In this document: piece after piece, positions 29,460 through 38,141 of the stretch
Position numbering within the stretch: the stretch's first letter is position 1
Layout: each line of letters starts with the position of its first letter
NCBI RefSeq assembly: GCF_036077095.1
Contig: NZ_CP107960.1
Coordinates: forward strand, 3,472,001 to 3,536,000
DNA: 64,000 nucleotides
Direction of reading: 5' to 3'
Source of the DNA: Streptomyces sp. NBC_00376
GTDB lineage: Bacteria; Actinomycetota; Actinomycetes; Streptomycetales; Streptomycetaceae
Translations under genes and position numbers: made by a program
The notes under the pieces: generated by a model
What the model saw: the letters and a program-made list of their open reading frames with translations, nothing else
Databases searched by the model: none
What the model was told of the DNA's origin: nothing

Positions 29460-30377
29460 ATGAAGGACCTGCCTTTTCTCCCCCCGCTGCTGCGCCGACC
29501 GTGTCCGCTCCCCACCGTCCAGCTGTCAGCCGCGCTGCTGAAGGCCACCGCACTGGAGCTGGCGGTTCTCGCCGGGCATGTACTCATCTATCCCACCGGC
29601 ATCCCGGGTGAACGGCGAGCCGCACCCCGCCCCGCCGGGCCGCAGACCACACCACCCGGCGCCACCGCACCTCCCGAAGCCGCCGCACCCCCCAGCGCAC
29701 CCGCCCCGGCCGGGGCCTCCGTCCTCCCCTCCGAGGGCGACGAGCACCCCCCGGTCGTCCTGCTGCACGGCTTCATCGACAACCGTTCGGTCTTCGTCCT
29801 GCTGCGCCGCTGCCTCGCCCGGCACGGCTGGCGCCACCTGGAATCACTCAACTACTCACCGCTGACCTGCGACATCCGGACGGCGGCCGAGCTGCTCGGG
29901 CGGCATGTCGAGGAGATCTGCGCCCGCACCGGACACCGCGAGGTCGACATCGTCGGGCACAGCCTGGGCGGCCTGATCGCCCGCTACTACGTACAGCGAC
30001 TCGGCGGTGACCAGCGGGTCCGTACGCTGATCACCCTCGGCACGCCGCACGGGGGCACGGCCGTCGCCCCCCTGGCGAGCGCCCATCCCATCGTGCGGCA
30101 GATGCGCACGGGCTCCACGCCGATCGAGGAGCTGCGCAGACCCGCGCCCGGCTGCCGCACCCGGTTCGTGAGCTTCTGGAGCGAGCTCGACCGGGTGATC
30201 GTCCCGGCCGAGGCGGCCTGCATCGACCATCCGGATCTGGACGCGCGGAACGTACGCGTCACCGGGATCGGCCATCTCGCGCTGCCGGTGCACCCGGCCG
30301 TCGCCGCCGCCGTCCGGCAGGCCCTGGAATCCCGCGAGCCGACGGCCGAGGCCACCGGAACCATAGGAGCCGCGTGA
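29460..30377 (+). CDS. alpha/beta hydrolase, lipase/esterase
   Basis: A 305-residue alpha/beta hydrolase. The nucleophile elbow is GHSLGG (in VDIVGHSLGGLIARYY), with the oxyanion segment VVLLHGFIDN and the catalytic His in ITGIGHLALPVHP-like sequence (here VTGIGHLALP). The acid is probably Asp in ACIDHPDLD. The N-terminus is hydrophobic (residues ~20-45) and may be a membrane anchor or non-cleaved signal. A Pro/Ala-rich linker at 47-85 precedes the catalytic domain. It looks like a triacylglycerol lipase/esterase of the PGAP1/LipA type. AGGAGG stands 6 bp before the ATG at 29460. Confidence 0.85.
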   Translation: MKDLPFLPPLLRRPCPLPTVQLSAALLKATALELAVLAGHVLIYPTGIPGERRAAPRPAGPQTTPPGATAPPEAAAPPSAPAPAGASVLPSEGDEHPPVVLLHGFIDNRSVFVLLRRCLARHGWRHLESLNYSPLTCDIRTAAELLGRHVEEICARTGHREVDIVGHSLGGLIARYYVQRLGGDQRVRTLITLGTPHGGTAVAPLASAHPIVRQMRTGSTPIEELRRPAPGCRTRFVSFWSELDRVIVPAEAACIDHPDLDARNVRVTGIGHLALPVHPAVAAAVRQALESREPTAEATGTIGAA

Positions 30378-30520
30378 ACCGGCGGGGCCGGACGGGCCCG
30401 CGGAGCCGGCAGAGACCCCACAAATAGAACGGGTTTCGAACAAAAGGCCAAGGCTGTGTGCACAGTCCGTCGAAAGACGGCCGATTGCCCGTTTCCTGAG
30501 CCGCCCATGCCCGCCGAAGA

Positions 30521-30550
30521 TTGTCGGCGTCACGTACCGCCGGGTACAGT
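30521..30550 (+). promoter_or_regulatory. candidate promoter of the M23 peptidase gene
   Basis: TTGTCG (30521-30526) and TACAGT (30545-30550) are separated by 18 bp, like a housekeeping promoter, 79 bp upstream of the start codon. Confidence 0.4.
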
Positions 30551-30628
30551 CGCGGCCACTGCTTCCCCTGGGATCCCCCTGCCGGACTCCAGAGCACAGG
30601 TCCTGCTGCCGAGGCGAGAGAGAAGTTG

Positions 30629-32197
30629 GTGAACGACCAGCACCCCCACGCCGGGTACGCCGGATACGACAGTGATGCGACCGGCAGCTTCGACAGCGAT
30701 CCGCTCTTCGGCTCGCTCCCCGGCGGCCACGACGGCACGTACGGCAGCGGCTACGGTGCCGGACAATCCGGGTACAGCGGCCAGTACGACTCCACGCAGT
30801 GGGACACGGGCGCACACCCGACCACCTCGTACGAGGCCTACACCGCGTACCCCGCACAGTCCCAGCAGCAGTACGAGGCGGGGCCGACGTACGACACCAC
30901 GGCCACCTGGACGCCCGCGGCCGACTACGGCACGGAGACGGCCACCGCGACCGACACCGCCACGTTCGCCGGGATCCCGGCACAGGGCGGCGCCCCGGAC
31001 GCCACGGCCCAGTGGGACACCAGCGGCTGGCAGACGAACGACCCGTGGTCCACGGGCGAAACGGCCGTCTACGACTCCGGCGTGTACGACGCCACCGCCT
31101 GGAACACCGGCGCCACGCCCGAGCACGAGCAGCAAATCGCGCAAACCACGGAAACCGCACAGGTGTCCTACGAGGCGCAGTCGGCACATTCGGCACATGA
31201 GGCGCTCGGAACCCGCGAGACCTACGCCGACCCGGGCTCCTACGACCTCTACGACCCGTACGCGCCCTACGCCGCCGCCACTGCCGCAGACAGCACGACT
31301 GACGCGGGCATCGCGGCCGACAAGGACGACATCGCAGCGGACGATGTCCATGACGCGGCCACCATCAGCGTCGCGGCCATCACGGACGTCGCGGAGGCCG
31401 TGCCCGAACCGCGCCGCTCCGTCGGCCGCTCCGCAACCCGCGGCGGCGGCGCCGGCCGCAGCCGGCGGCGTTCCCCCGCGAAGCGTTCCGCGCTCCTGAC
31501 CGTCGCCATCCCCTCCGCCTGCGTGATGAGCGTGGCCGGAATCGCCGCGGCCTCGGTCGCCGGGCTGGGCGGCGAGGACAAGAAGGACGACAACACCACG
31601 ATGGCGGCGGCCGACCCCGACTCCGTCAAGCCGGTCGCCGCCAACAACAAGCTGGACACCCAGCTCGCCAACCTCAGCGCCGACGCGGAGAACTTCGCCG
31701 ACCGCGCCAGCCGCACCCAGGAGCGCATCGACCTGCGGGAGCGGCAGGCCGCCGAGAAGAAGAAGCGCGAGGAAGAGGCCGCCCGCAAGGAGGCCCTGCG
31801 CCCCAAGTTCGTCATGCCGGTCAAGCGGCACGGCCTCAGCGCGTACTTCGGCCAGGCGGGCGTCAACTGGATGTCCGTGCACACGGGCATCGACTTCCCC
31901 GTCCTGCAGGGCACGCCCGTGATGGCCGCGACGGACGGCACCGTGCGCACCCAGCTGAACAGCGCCTACGGGAACATGGCCATCGTCACCATGGCCGACG
32001 GGACCGAGACCTGGTACTGCCACCTCAGCGCCACCAAGATCCGCTCGGGCCCGGTCAAGGCCGGTGACGTCATCGCGTACTCGGGCGACACCGGGAACTC
32101 GACCGGCCCGCACCTGCACTTCGAGGTGCGCCCCGGTGGCGGAGCGGCAGTGGACCCGCTGCCCTGGCTCCGCAGCCACGGCGTCAACCCGACCTGA
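30629..32197 (+). CDS. M23 family metallopeptidase with long cytoplasmic tail
   Basis: A 522-residue membrane-anchored endopeptidase. Residues 1-285 are a Tyr/Thr/Asp/Gln-rich disordered region. A basic patch (RRRSPAKRSALLTVAIPSA) leads to one membrane helix near residue 300. The extracellular part has a short coiled coil (RIDLRERQAAEKKKREEEA) and an M23 (LytM) domain with HTGID (HxxxD) and HLHFE (HxH), so the zinc site is complete. M23 enzymes cleave peptidoglycan cross-bridges. The start is GTG at 30629; a TTG just before (30626) is also possible. A GC-rich hairpin separates it from convergent pcrA. Confidence 0.88.
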   Translation: MNDQHPHAGYAGYDSDATGSFDSDPLFGSLPGGHDGTYGSGYGAGQSGYSGQYDSTQWDTGAHPTTSYEAYTAYPAQSQQQYEAGPTYDTTATWTPAADYGTETATATDTATFAGIPAQGGAPDATAQWDTSGWQTNDPWSTGETAVYDSGVYDATAWNTGATPEHEQQIAQTTETAQVSYEAQSAHSAHEALGTRETYADPGSYDLYDPYAPYAAATAADSTTDAGIAADKDDIAADDVHDAATISVAAITDVAEAVPEPRRSVGRSATRGGGAGRSRRRSPAKRSALLTVAIPSACVMSVAGIAAASVAGLGGEDKKDDNTTMAAADPDSVKPVAANNKLDTQLANLSADAENFADRASRTQERIDLRERQAAEKKKREEEAARKEALRPKFVMPVKRHGLSAYFGQAGVNWMSVHTGIDFPVLQGTPVMAATDGTVRTQLNSAYGNMAIVTMADGTETWYCHLSATKIRSGPVKAGDVIAYSGDTGNSTGPHLHFEVRPGGGAAVDPLPWLRSHGVNPT

Positions 32198-32212
32198 GAC
32201 CTGAACCCGGCG

Positions 32213-32236
32213 GGGCGGGGGCCGCAACCCCCGCCC
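32213..32236. terminator. bidirectional hairpin between M23 gene and pcrA
   Basis: GGGCGGGGG at 32213-32221 pairs with CCCCCGCCC at 32228-32236 between two convergent stop codons. Confidence 0.8.
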
Positions 32237-32260
32237 GTCCGCTCTACTCGCTCGCCCCGT

Positions 32261-34741
32261 CTACAGCTTCTCGACCGGCGCGTACCGCAGCAGCAGCTTC
32301 TTCGGCCGTTCGTCGCCGAAGTCGACCGTGGCCTTCGCCTGGTCACCGATGCCCTCGACCGCCGTGACCGTGCCGAGCCCGAACTGGTCGTGCGTGACCC
32401 GGTCCCCGACGGCCAGCGTGACCGTCGGCTTGTCGGAGGTACGCCGGGTCGCGAAGCCCGAGGGCCCGGAGCGCGAACGCGACGAGGACAGCGACGAGGT
32501 GATCCCCGACGTCGGTCCGGCCGGTGCCGCCATCGGCCCGGTCCGCTTCCACTCCAGGTGCTGGTCCGGGATCTCCTCCAGGAACCGCGACGGCGGGTTG
32601 TACGAGGGCTGCCCCCACGCGCTGCGCATGGCGGCCCGGGTCAGGTAGAGCCGCTCGCGGGCCCGGGTGATGCCGACGTAGGCGAGGCGCCGCTCCTCCT
32701 CCAGCTCCTTCACCTGTCCCAGCGCCCGCATGTGCGGGAAGACGCCGTCCTCCATGCCGGTCAGGAAGACGACCGGGAATTCGAGGCCCTTCGCGGTGTG
32801 CAGCGTCATCAGCGTGATGACGCCGGAGCCGTCCTCGTCCTCGTCGGGGATCTGGTCGGAGTCGGCGACGAGCGCGACCTTCTCCAGGAACTCGGCGAGC
32901 GTGCCCGTGCCGGGGGCTGTGCCCGCACCGGCGGCCGTGTCCGCGCCCTCCTCGCCGGCCGCTCCGCGCTCCTGCTCGAATTCGAGCGCCACGGCGGCCA
33001 GTTCCTGAAGGTTCTCGATCCGGGTCTCGTCCTGCGGGTCGGTGGACGCCTGGAGCTCGGCGAGATAGCCCGTGCGCTCCAGGACGGCCTCCAGGACCAC
33101 CGCGGGGCCCGCGCCCGACTCGACGATCGTGCGCAACTCCTCCATCAGCGTGTTGAACCGCTTGACGGCGTTGGCCGACCGGGCCGCCATGCCGTACGCC
33201 TCGTCGACCCGGCGCAGCGCCTGCGGGAAGGTGATCTTCTCGCGCATCGACAGCGCGTCGATCATGGCCTCGGCGCGCTCGCCGATGCCGCGCTTGGGCA
33301 CGTTGAGGATGCGGCGCAGCGGGACGGTGTCCTCCGGATTGGCGAGGACGCGCAGGTAGGCCAGGATGTCCCGGACCTCCTTGCGCTCGTAGAAGCGCAC
33401 GCCGCCGACGACCTTGTAGGGCAGGCCGACGCGGATGAAGATCTCTTCGAAGACGCGGGACTGCGCGTTCGTACGGTAGAAGATCGCGACGTCACCGGCC
33501 TTGGCGTCGCCGGCGTCGGTGAGCCGGTCGATCTCGTCGGCGACGAACTGCGCCTCGTCGTGCTCGGTGTCGGCGACGTAGCCGGTGATCCGGGCGCCCG
33601 TGCCGGCGTTGGTCCAGAGGTTCTTGGGGCGGCGGCTCTCGTTGCGCTCGATGACCGCGTTGGCGGCGGACAGGATCGTCTGCGTGGAGCGGTAGTTCTG
33701 CTCCAGGAGGATCGTCGTCGCGTTCGGGTAGTCCTCCTCGAACTGGAGGATGTTGCGGATGGTCGCGCCGCGGAAGGCGTAGATCGACTGGTCCGCGTCA
33801 CCCACGACGCACAGCTCGGCCGGGGCGTCGCCCTCGCCCGCCGGGCCGACCAGCTCGCGTACGAGGGTGTACTGGGCGTGGTTGGTGTCCTGGTACTCGT
33901 CGACCAGGACGTGCCGGAAGCGGCGGCGGTAGTGCTCGGCGACGTCCGGGAACGCCTGGAGCAGGTGGACCGTCGTCATGATGATGTCGTCGAAGTCGAG
34001 CGCGTTGGCCTCGCGCAGCCGGGACTGGTACATCGCGTAGGCCTGGGCGAGGGTCTTCTCGAAGCCGTCCGCGGCCTGGCCGGCGAAGGTCTCCTCGTCG
34101 ATCAGCTCGTTCTTCAGGTTGGAGACCTTGGCGGTGAACGACTTCGGCGGGAAGCGCTTCGGGTCCAGGTCGAGATCGCGGCAGACCAGGGCCATCAGCC
34201 GCTTGGAGTCGGCGGCGTCGTAGATCGAGAACGACGACGTGAAGCCGAGCCGCTTCGACTCGCGGCGCAGGATGCGTACGCACGCGCTGTGGAAGGTCAT
34301 GACCCACATCGCGTTGGCGCGCGGTCCGACGAGCTGCTCGACGCGCTCCTTCATCTCGCCGGCGGCCTTGTTGGTGAAGGTGATCGCCAGGATCTGGCCG
34401 GGGTGCACCCCGCGCTCCGCGAGGAGGTGGGCGATCCGGTGGGTCAGCACCCGGGTCTTGCCCGAGCCGGCCCCGGCGACGATGAGCAGCGGGGAGCCCG
34501 CGTGGACGACGGCGGCGCGCTGCTCGGTGTTCAGCCCGTCGAGGAGCGCCGCCGAGTCGATGACGGGGCGGTGCGCGCCGTCGCGGTAGTAGGCGTCCCT
34601 GGGCGGCGGGGGCCCGTCGAACACGCCCGCGAAGAGGTCCTCCGGCACCGCTTCGGGTGCGGAGTCCTCGGGGGGCGGCGGGGGCTCTTCCTCCGAGTGC
34701 TGGAGGCCGGCCAGGAAGCTGTCGTCAAAGAGGCTGCTCAT
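32261..34741 (-). CDS. pcrA: ATP-dependent DNA helicase UvrD/PcrA
   Basis: An 826-residue superfamily 1A 3'-5' helicase involved in repair and transcription-repair coupling. Walker A is GAGSGKT (residues 90-96), helicase motif II is DEYQDTN, and motif VI VAYVGITRARERLY (as LAYVGITRARERLYLTRA) is present. The N-terminal 60 residues are acidic/Pro-rich. The C-terminus is a Tudor-like domain (GDRVTHDQFGLGTVTAVEG) that in PcrA contacts RNA polymerase. The start codon is only 9 bp from the -10 of a DNA-damage type promoter, which predicts an almost leaderless mRNA. Confidence 0.97.
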   Translation of the reverse strand: MSSLFDDSFLAGLQHSEEEPPPPPEDSAPEAVPEDLFAGVFDGPPPPRDAYYRDGAHRPVIDSAALLDGLNTEQRAAVVHAGSPLLIVAGAGSGKTRVLTHRIAHLLAERGVHPGQILAITFTNKAAGEMKERVEQLVGPRANAMWVMTFHSACVRILRRESKRLGFTSSFSIYDAADSKRLMALVCRDLDLDPKRFPPKSFTAKVSNLKNELIDEETFAGQAADGFEKTLAQAYAMYQSRLREANALDFDDIIMTTVHLLQAFPDVAEHYRRRFRHVLVDEYQDTNHAQYTLVRELVGPAGEGDAPAELCVVGDADQSIYAFRGATIRNILQFEEDYPNATTILLEQNYRSTQTILSAANAVIERNESRRPKNLWTNAGTGARITGYVADTEHDEAQFVADEIDRLTDAGDAKAGDVAIFYRTNAQSRVFEEIFIRVGLPYKVVGGVRFYERKEVRDILAYLRVLANPEDTVPLRRILNVPKRGIGERAEAMIDALSMREKITFPQALRRVDEAYGMAARSANAVKRFNTLMEELRTIVESGAGPAVVLEAVLERTGYLAELQASTDPQDETRIENLQELAAVALEFEQERGAAGEEGADTAAGAGTAPGTGTLAEFLEKVALVADSDQIPDEDEDGSGVITLMTLHTAKGLEFPVVFLTGMEDGVFPHMRALGQVKELEEERRLAYVGITRARERLYLTRAAMRSAWGQPSYNPPSRFLEEIPDQHLEWKRTGPMAAPAGPTSGITSSLSSSRSRSGPSGFATRRTSDKPTVTLAVGDRVTHDQFGLGTVTAVEGIGDQAKATVDFGDERPKKLLLRYAPVEKL

Positions 34742-34750
34742 CGCTTGTCG

Positions 34751-34773
34751 AGTCTAGGCCGCCGCACCGACAC
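34751..34773 (-). promoter_or_regulatory. RecA-NDp/PafBC-type promoter of pcrA
   Basis: On the minus strand GTGTCGGTG (34773-34765), 8 bases, then TAGACT (34756-34751) fit TTGTCRGTG-N8-TAnnnT with only the first T replaced. The ATG lies 9 bases downstream of the -10. A DNA-repair helicase under this promoter class supports the motif calls at the MoxR/SWIM cluster. Confidence 0.75.
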
Positions 34774-34949
34774 CCGGAGGCCGCATGACCAACCGCACAC
34801 GGCACGGCGGACACACGTCGGACACGCAGCGGGACCGATCACCCACTCCACGTGAGGAATCCCGGACCTCCGCCACCCGTCGCGGCAAGGTCACGAAAAT
34901 GTATCGGGCATATCGAACATCAACCTTCCCAGCAGCACCACGGGTTGGC

Positions 34950-34955
34950 TAGCGT
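34950..34955 (+). promoter_or_regulatory. -10 box TAGCGT for riboswitch-controlled NlpC/P60 gene
   Basis: TAGCGT lies about 55 bp upstream of the riboswitch core and shares CGGGTT-(N)-TAGCGT with the second NlpC/P60 gene promoter at 36904. Confidence 0.4.
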
Positions 34956-35004
34956 GCTCGACCGGGCGGCCCGTACCCCCTTGAGGCGAACCACGCCGAG
35001 CGGG

Positions 35005-35155
35005 CGCCTCCGCCGAATCCGGGCTGCCCCCACGGGAGTTCGGAACCGGGGACCCATACGCAGTACCGGGGTGAATCGGTCCTTATCCCCCACTCGGACC
35101 GTAGGGCAGCCTTCCGTTCCGCCCGAACCCGACAGCTAACCCGGTAGGCGGTCCA
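35005..35155 (+). ncRNA. ydaO/c-di-AMP riboswitch
   Basis: The 5' leader shows the conserved ydaO core: CCGCCGAATCC near 35010-35020, CCGGGGTGAATCGG near 35066-35079, then GAACCCGACAGCTAACCC and GGTAGGCGG up to 35151. CCGCC (35010-35014) pairs with GGCGG (35147-35151) as the closing stem. It ends just before the GGAAGGAG ribosome site. In actinobacteria this class senses c-di-AMP and turns off cell-wall hydrolase genes. Confidence 0.92.
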
Positions 35156-35173
35156 CGGAAGGAGATGCCGGCC

Positions 35174-36310
35174 TTGGCATCCCATCGCAAGCCGCGCACC
35201 CGGGTGCGCACCTCCGCACCGGCCATCGGTCTCACCACGGCGGCCCTGGCGTCCGTGACCCTGCTCTCCACGCAGAGCGCGGTGGCCGCGCCCGATCCGA
35301 AGCCCAGTGTCGAGGACGTCCAGAAGAAGGTCGACGACCTCTACCGGCAGGCGGGCACCGCGACCCAGCAGTACAACCAGGCGAAGGAAGCCTCCGCCGC
35401 CCAGCGCGCCAAGGTCGACGCCCTGCTGGACGACGTCGCGAAGCGCGCCGACAAGCTCAACGACGCCCGCAGGACGCTCGGCACCTACGCGGCCGCGCAG
35501 TACCGCAACGGTTCCATAGCGCCGAGCGCCACGTTCTTCCTGGCCGACGACCCGCAGTCGTACTTCGACCAGAGCCAGCTGATGGACCGGATGACCAGCC
35601 GGCAGCAGAAGGCGATCACGGACTTCCGTGCGCAGCAGGCCAAGGCGGCCAAGAAGCGCGCCGAGGCGGTGCGGAGCCTGGAGACGCTGACGACGACGCA
35701 GGCCACGCTGCGCACCAGCAAGCAGGACGTCCGGACGAAGCTGGGCGAGGCGCGCACGCTGCTGTCGAAGCTCACCGCCGAGGAGAAGGCGCGGCTCGCG
35801 GAGATCGAGCGCAAGAAGGAGGCGGAGGCCGAGCGCAAGGCCCAGGAGCTGGCGAAGCAGCAGGCCGAGGCGGACCGCAAGGCCGAGGAGGCCGCGAAGG
35901 AGTCGGGGAGCGGCAGCGGTACCGGGACGGGCACCGGAACCGGCTCGGACAGCGGCGCCACCACCAAGGCGGAGCAGGTGCTCGCCTTCGCCAGGGCCCA
36001 GATCGGCAAGCCGTACGTCTGGGGCGCGACGGGCCCGGCGTCGTACGACTGCTCCGGGCTCACCCAGGCCGCGTGGAAGGCGGCGGGGGTCGACATCCCG
36101 CGCACCACGTGGGACCAGGTCGAGATCGGCACCCGGGTCGCCACGGCGGACCTGCGGCCGGGGGACCTCGTCTTCTTCTACGACGACATCAGCCACGTCG
36201 GCATCTACAAGGGCGACGGGATGATGATCCACGCGCCGAAGCCCGGGGCGAACGTGCGCGAGGAGTCGATCTACTACATGCCGATCTACGGCAGCGTGCG
36301 GCCCGCGTAG
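35174..36310 (+). CDS. secreted NlpC/P60 peptidoglycan hydrolase (riboswitch-controlled)
   Basis: A 378-residue secreted hydrolase. A signal peptide ends near AVAA, followed by a long coiled coil (residues ~45-235, Lys/Glu/Ala-rich) and a C-terminal NlpC/P60 domain with catalytic Cys in YDCSGLTQAAW and His in SHVGIYKG; a third polar residue is His in MMIHAPKPG. It resembles RipA-like D,L-endopeptidases that cut peptidoglycan stems; the coiled coil may be regulatory. TTG at 35174 is chosen because ATG at 35165 overlaps the GGAAGGAG site, and because the paralogue starts MAAHRKP versus MASHRKP here. A c-di-AMP riboswitch controls it. Confidence 0.9.
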   Translation: MASHRKPRTRVRTSAPAIGLTTAALASVTLLSTQSAVAAPDPKPSVEDVQKKVDDLYRQAGTATQQYNQAKEASAAQRAKVDALLDDVAKRADKLNDARRTLGTYAAAQYRNGSIAPSATFFLADDPQSYFDQSQLMDRMTSRQQKAITDFRAQQAKAAKKRAEAVRSLETLTTTQATLRTSKQDVRTKLGEARTLLSKLTAEEKARLAEIERKKEAEAERKAQELAKQQAEADRKAEEAAKESGSGSGTGTGTGTGSDSGATTKAEQVLAFARAQIGKPYVWGATGPASYDCSGLTQAAWKAAGVDIPRTTWDQVEIGTRVATADLRPGDLVFFYDDISHVGIYKGDGMMIHAPKPGANVREESIYYMPIYGSVRPA

Positions 36311-36321
36311 CGAATCGCACC

Positions 36322-36347
36322 GCGCCGCCCCGGTGCCGGGGCGGCGC
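36322..36347. terminator. bidirectional hairpin after NlpC/P60 gene
   Basis: GCGCCGCCCC and GGGGCGGCGC form a perfect 10-bp stem between the hydrolase and the convergent membrane gene. Confidence 0.8.
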
Positions 36348-36360
36348 CGCGCGGGCGGGA

Positions 36361-36714
36361 TCAGACCCAGAGGGTGGCGATGAAGATGTTGAGGAGCGTC
36401 AGCCCGCCCACCGCCGCGAAGGCGCCCTTGTCGACCTTCTCCTCGTCCCGCTTGATGTAGACGAGCGCGAGGACGACGATCAGGACCAGCATCTTGACGC
36501 CGATCTTGATGTTGTTGACGTGGTTGCCGTCGGCCTCGTTGAGCCCGACCAGTGCGACACCGGTGACCAGCATGGTCAGCGCGCCGTGCAGCATCGCCGG
36601 GACGAACCGGGCCGTGCCCGCGCCCATCGCCTTCATCTGGGTCAGGAAACCACCCAGCAGGGAGGCGATACCGATGATGTGCAGGGCGACGAAGACATGA
36701 ATGAGTACGTCCAT
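36361..36714 (-). CDS. small four-helix membrane protein
   Basis: A 117-residue integral membrane protein with four predicted helices (MDVLIHVFVALHIIGIASLL, FVPAMLHGALTMLVTGVALV, IKIGVKMLVLIVVLALVYI and AAVGGLTLLNIFIATL). No catalytic motif is seen. It is regularly found between the two NlpC/P60 genes in Streptomyces. The function is unknown. The ATG at 36714 is preceded by CGGCCTC and lacks a strong ribosome site. The long upstream frame is unconserved. Confidence 0.75.
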   Translation of the reverse strand: MDVLIHVFVALHIIGIASLLGGFLTQMKAMGAGTARFVPAMLHGALTMLVTGVALVGLNEADGNHVNNIKIGVKMLVLIVVLALVYIKRDEEKVDKGAFAAVGGLTLLNIFIATLWV

Positions 36715-36903
36715 GAGGCCGCAGCCTAGCTCCGGCCACATCACCACCCGGAGGGCAGGTACACCTTCGCCACTTCCTGGCCACTTCACTCGCATCTGTA
36801 CTAATTGCCTGACTCTGGCGTAATTTTTCCGATCGTTCGACGACAGCGCCGCGCCAAATTCGGACAATAAGCGTCATTACGACTCCTGCCCTTGCCCCGG
36901 GTT

Positions 36904-37036
36904 TAGCGTCGCTGACCAGACGACCGGATCACCTCCGCTCCGTACGCGGACGGTGCACCGGTCGCCCCGCCGTGAGTTGTGGCGGGCCCGCCGGTAATCC
37001 CCCGGCGGGCAGTCGTCAGGAAGGACGCACGCCCTC
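36904..37036 (+). promoter_or_regulatory. structured 5' leader of the second NlpC/P60 gene
   Basis: TAGCGT (36904-36909) would start transcription near 36916. Three successive stems follow: CGACCGG/CCGGTCG (36921-36927 with 36958-36964, enclosing TCCG/CGGA), CCCGCC/GGCGGG (36966-36971 with 36981-36986), and GCCCGCCGG/CCGGCGGGC (36986-36994 with 37002-37010). The last ends ~26 nt before the start codon. It does not match the ydaO consensus. The rest of the gene-free stretch 36715-36903 is relatively AT-rich around 36820-36880. Confidence 0.55.
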
Positions 37037-38080
37037 GTGGCAGCGCATCGAAAACCCAAGCAGCGCTTGTACACCGGCCCTGCTGCCCGCACCGCGGCGA
37101 CCCTCGCCCTCACCGGGGCCGCCACCGCCGCCGCCCTGCCCGGCCCGGCGCACGCCGACCCGCAGCGCACCCCCGCCCAGGTCAAGGCCGAGGTGGACCG
37201 GCTGTACCACGACGCGGAGGTCGCCACCGAGCAGTACAACGGCGCGAAGGAGAAGGCGACCGCCGCCGAGCACGCCCTCGACACCCTGCGCGACGAGGCC
37301 GCCCGCCGGACCGATCGCCTCAACGCCTCGCGCGACGCACTCGGTTCGTTCGCCGCGGCGCAATACCGCGCCGGCGGCCTCTCCACCTCCGTGCAGCTGG
37401 CGCTCTCCTCCGACCCCGACCAGTACCTGGAACGGGCGTCGTACGTGGACCGCATCGGCGACCGCCAGGCCGCCGCGCTCACCAAGGTCCGGCGGCAGGT
37501 CGCCCAGATCGCCACGCTGCGCTCGCAGGCCGAGGGGGAGCTGGCCACGCTCACCTCCCGCCGGGCCGAGCTGAAGAAGCACAAGGCGACGATCACCACC
37601 AAGCTGGCAGAGGCACAGCGGCTGCTCGACCGGCTCACCCCGCCCGAGCGCACCGCCTACGAGAACGCCGGCCACGGGTCCGCCGACCGCGCCGACCGCT
37701 CCGCAGCGCGCGGCCCCGTCCGGGCGCCGAACGCCCGCGCCGCCGAGGCCGTCGCGTTCGCGTACGGGGCGCTCGGCAAGCCGTACGTCTGGGGCGCCAC
37801 CGGCCCCTCCTCCTTCGACTGCTCCGGGCTCACCCAGGCCGCCTGGCGCTCCGCCGGTGTCTCGCTCCCCCGGACCACGTACACCCAGATCAACGCCGGG
37901 CAGCGCGTATCGCGCTCCGAACTCGCCCCGGGCGACCTGGTGTTCTTCTACTCCGGCATCAGTCACGTCGGGCTGTACATCGGCAACGGGCAGATGATCC
38001 ACGCCCCGCGCACCGGGTCACCGGTCCGGATCGCGCCGATCGACCAAATGCCCTTCGCCGGGGCCACCCGGGTGGCATAG
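37037..38080 (+). CDS. secreted NlpC/P60 peptidoglycan hydrolase
   Basis: A 347-residue paralogue of the gene at 35174: signal peptide ending AHA, coiled coil (residues ~40-205), then NlpC/P60 with Cys in FDCSGLTQAAW and His in SHVGLYIG and MIHAPRTG. It lacks the long Lys/Glu/Ala linker of the first copy. GTG at 37037 is preceded by GGAAGGA. It has a structured leader instead of a ydaO riboswitch, so the two hydrolases are likely regulated by different signals. A hairpin follows at 38093-38114. Confidence 0.9.
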   Translation: MAAHRKPKQRLYTGPAARTAATLALTGAATAAALPGPAHADPQRTPAQVKAEVDRLYHDAEVATEQYNGAKEKATAAEHALDTLRDEAARRTDRLNASRDALGSFAAAQYRAGGLSTSVQLALSSDPDQYLERASYVDRIGDRQAAALTKVRRQVAQIATLRSQAEGELATLTSRRAELKKHKATITTKLAEAQRLLDRLTPPERTAYENAGHGSADRADRSAARGPVRAPNARAAEAVAFAYGALGKPYVWGATGPSSFDCSGLTQAAWRSAGVSLPRTTYTQINAGQRVSRSELAPGDLVFFYSGISHVGLYIGNGQMIHAPRTGSPVRIAPIDQMPFAGATRVA

Positions 38081-38092
38081 GCTCCCGTCTCT

Positions 38093-38114
38093 GCCGGCGG
38101 GCCCGCCCGCCGGC
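38093..38114 (+). terminator. terminator after second NlpC/P60 gene
   Basis: GCCGGCGGG and CCCGCCGGC form a 9-bp perfect stem 13 bp after the stop codon. Confidence 0.7.
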
Positions 38115-38141
38115 GCCCAACCGGCCGGAGGACCACACCAC

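Noticed and set aside
36904..37036. Second ydaO riboswitch
   Set aside because: The GAATCC, GGGGTGAATC and AGCTAACCC cores seen at 35005-35155 are absent, so it is reported only as a structured leader.
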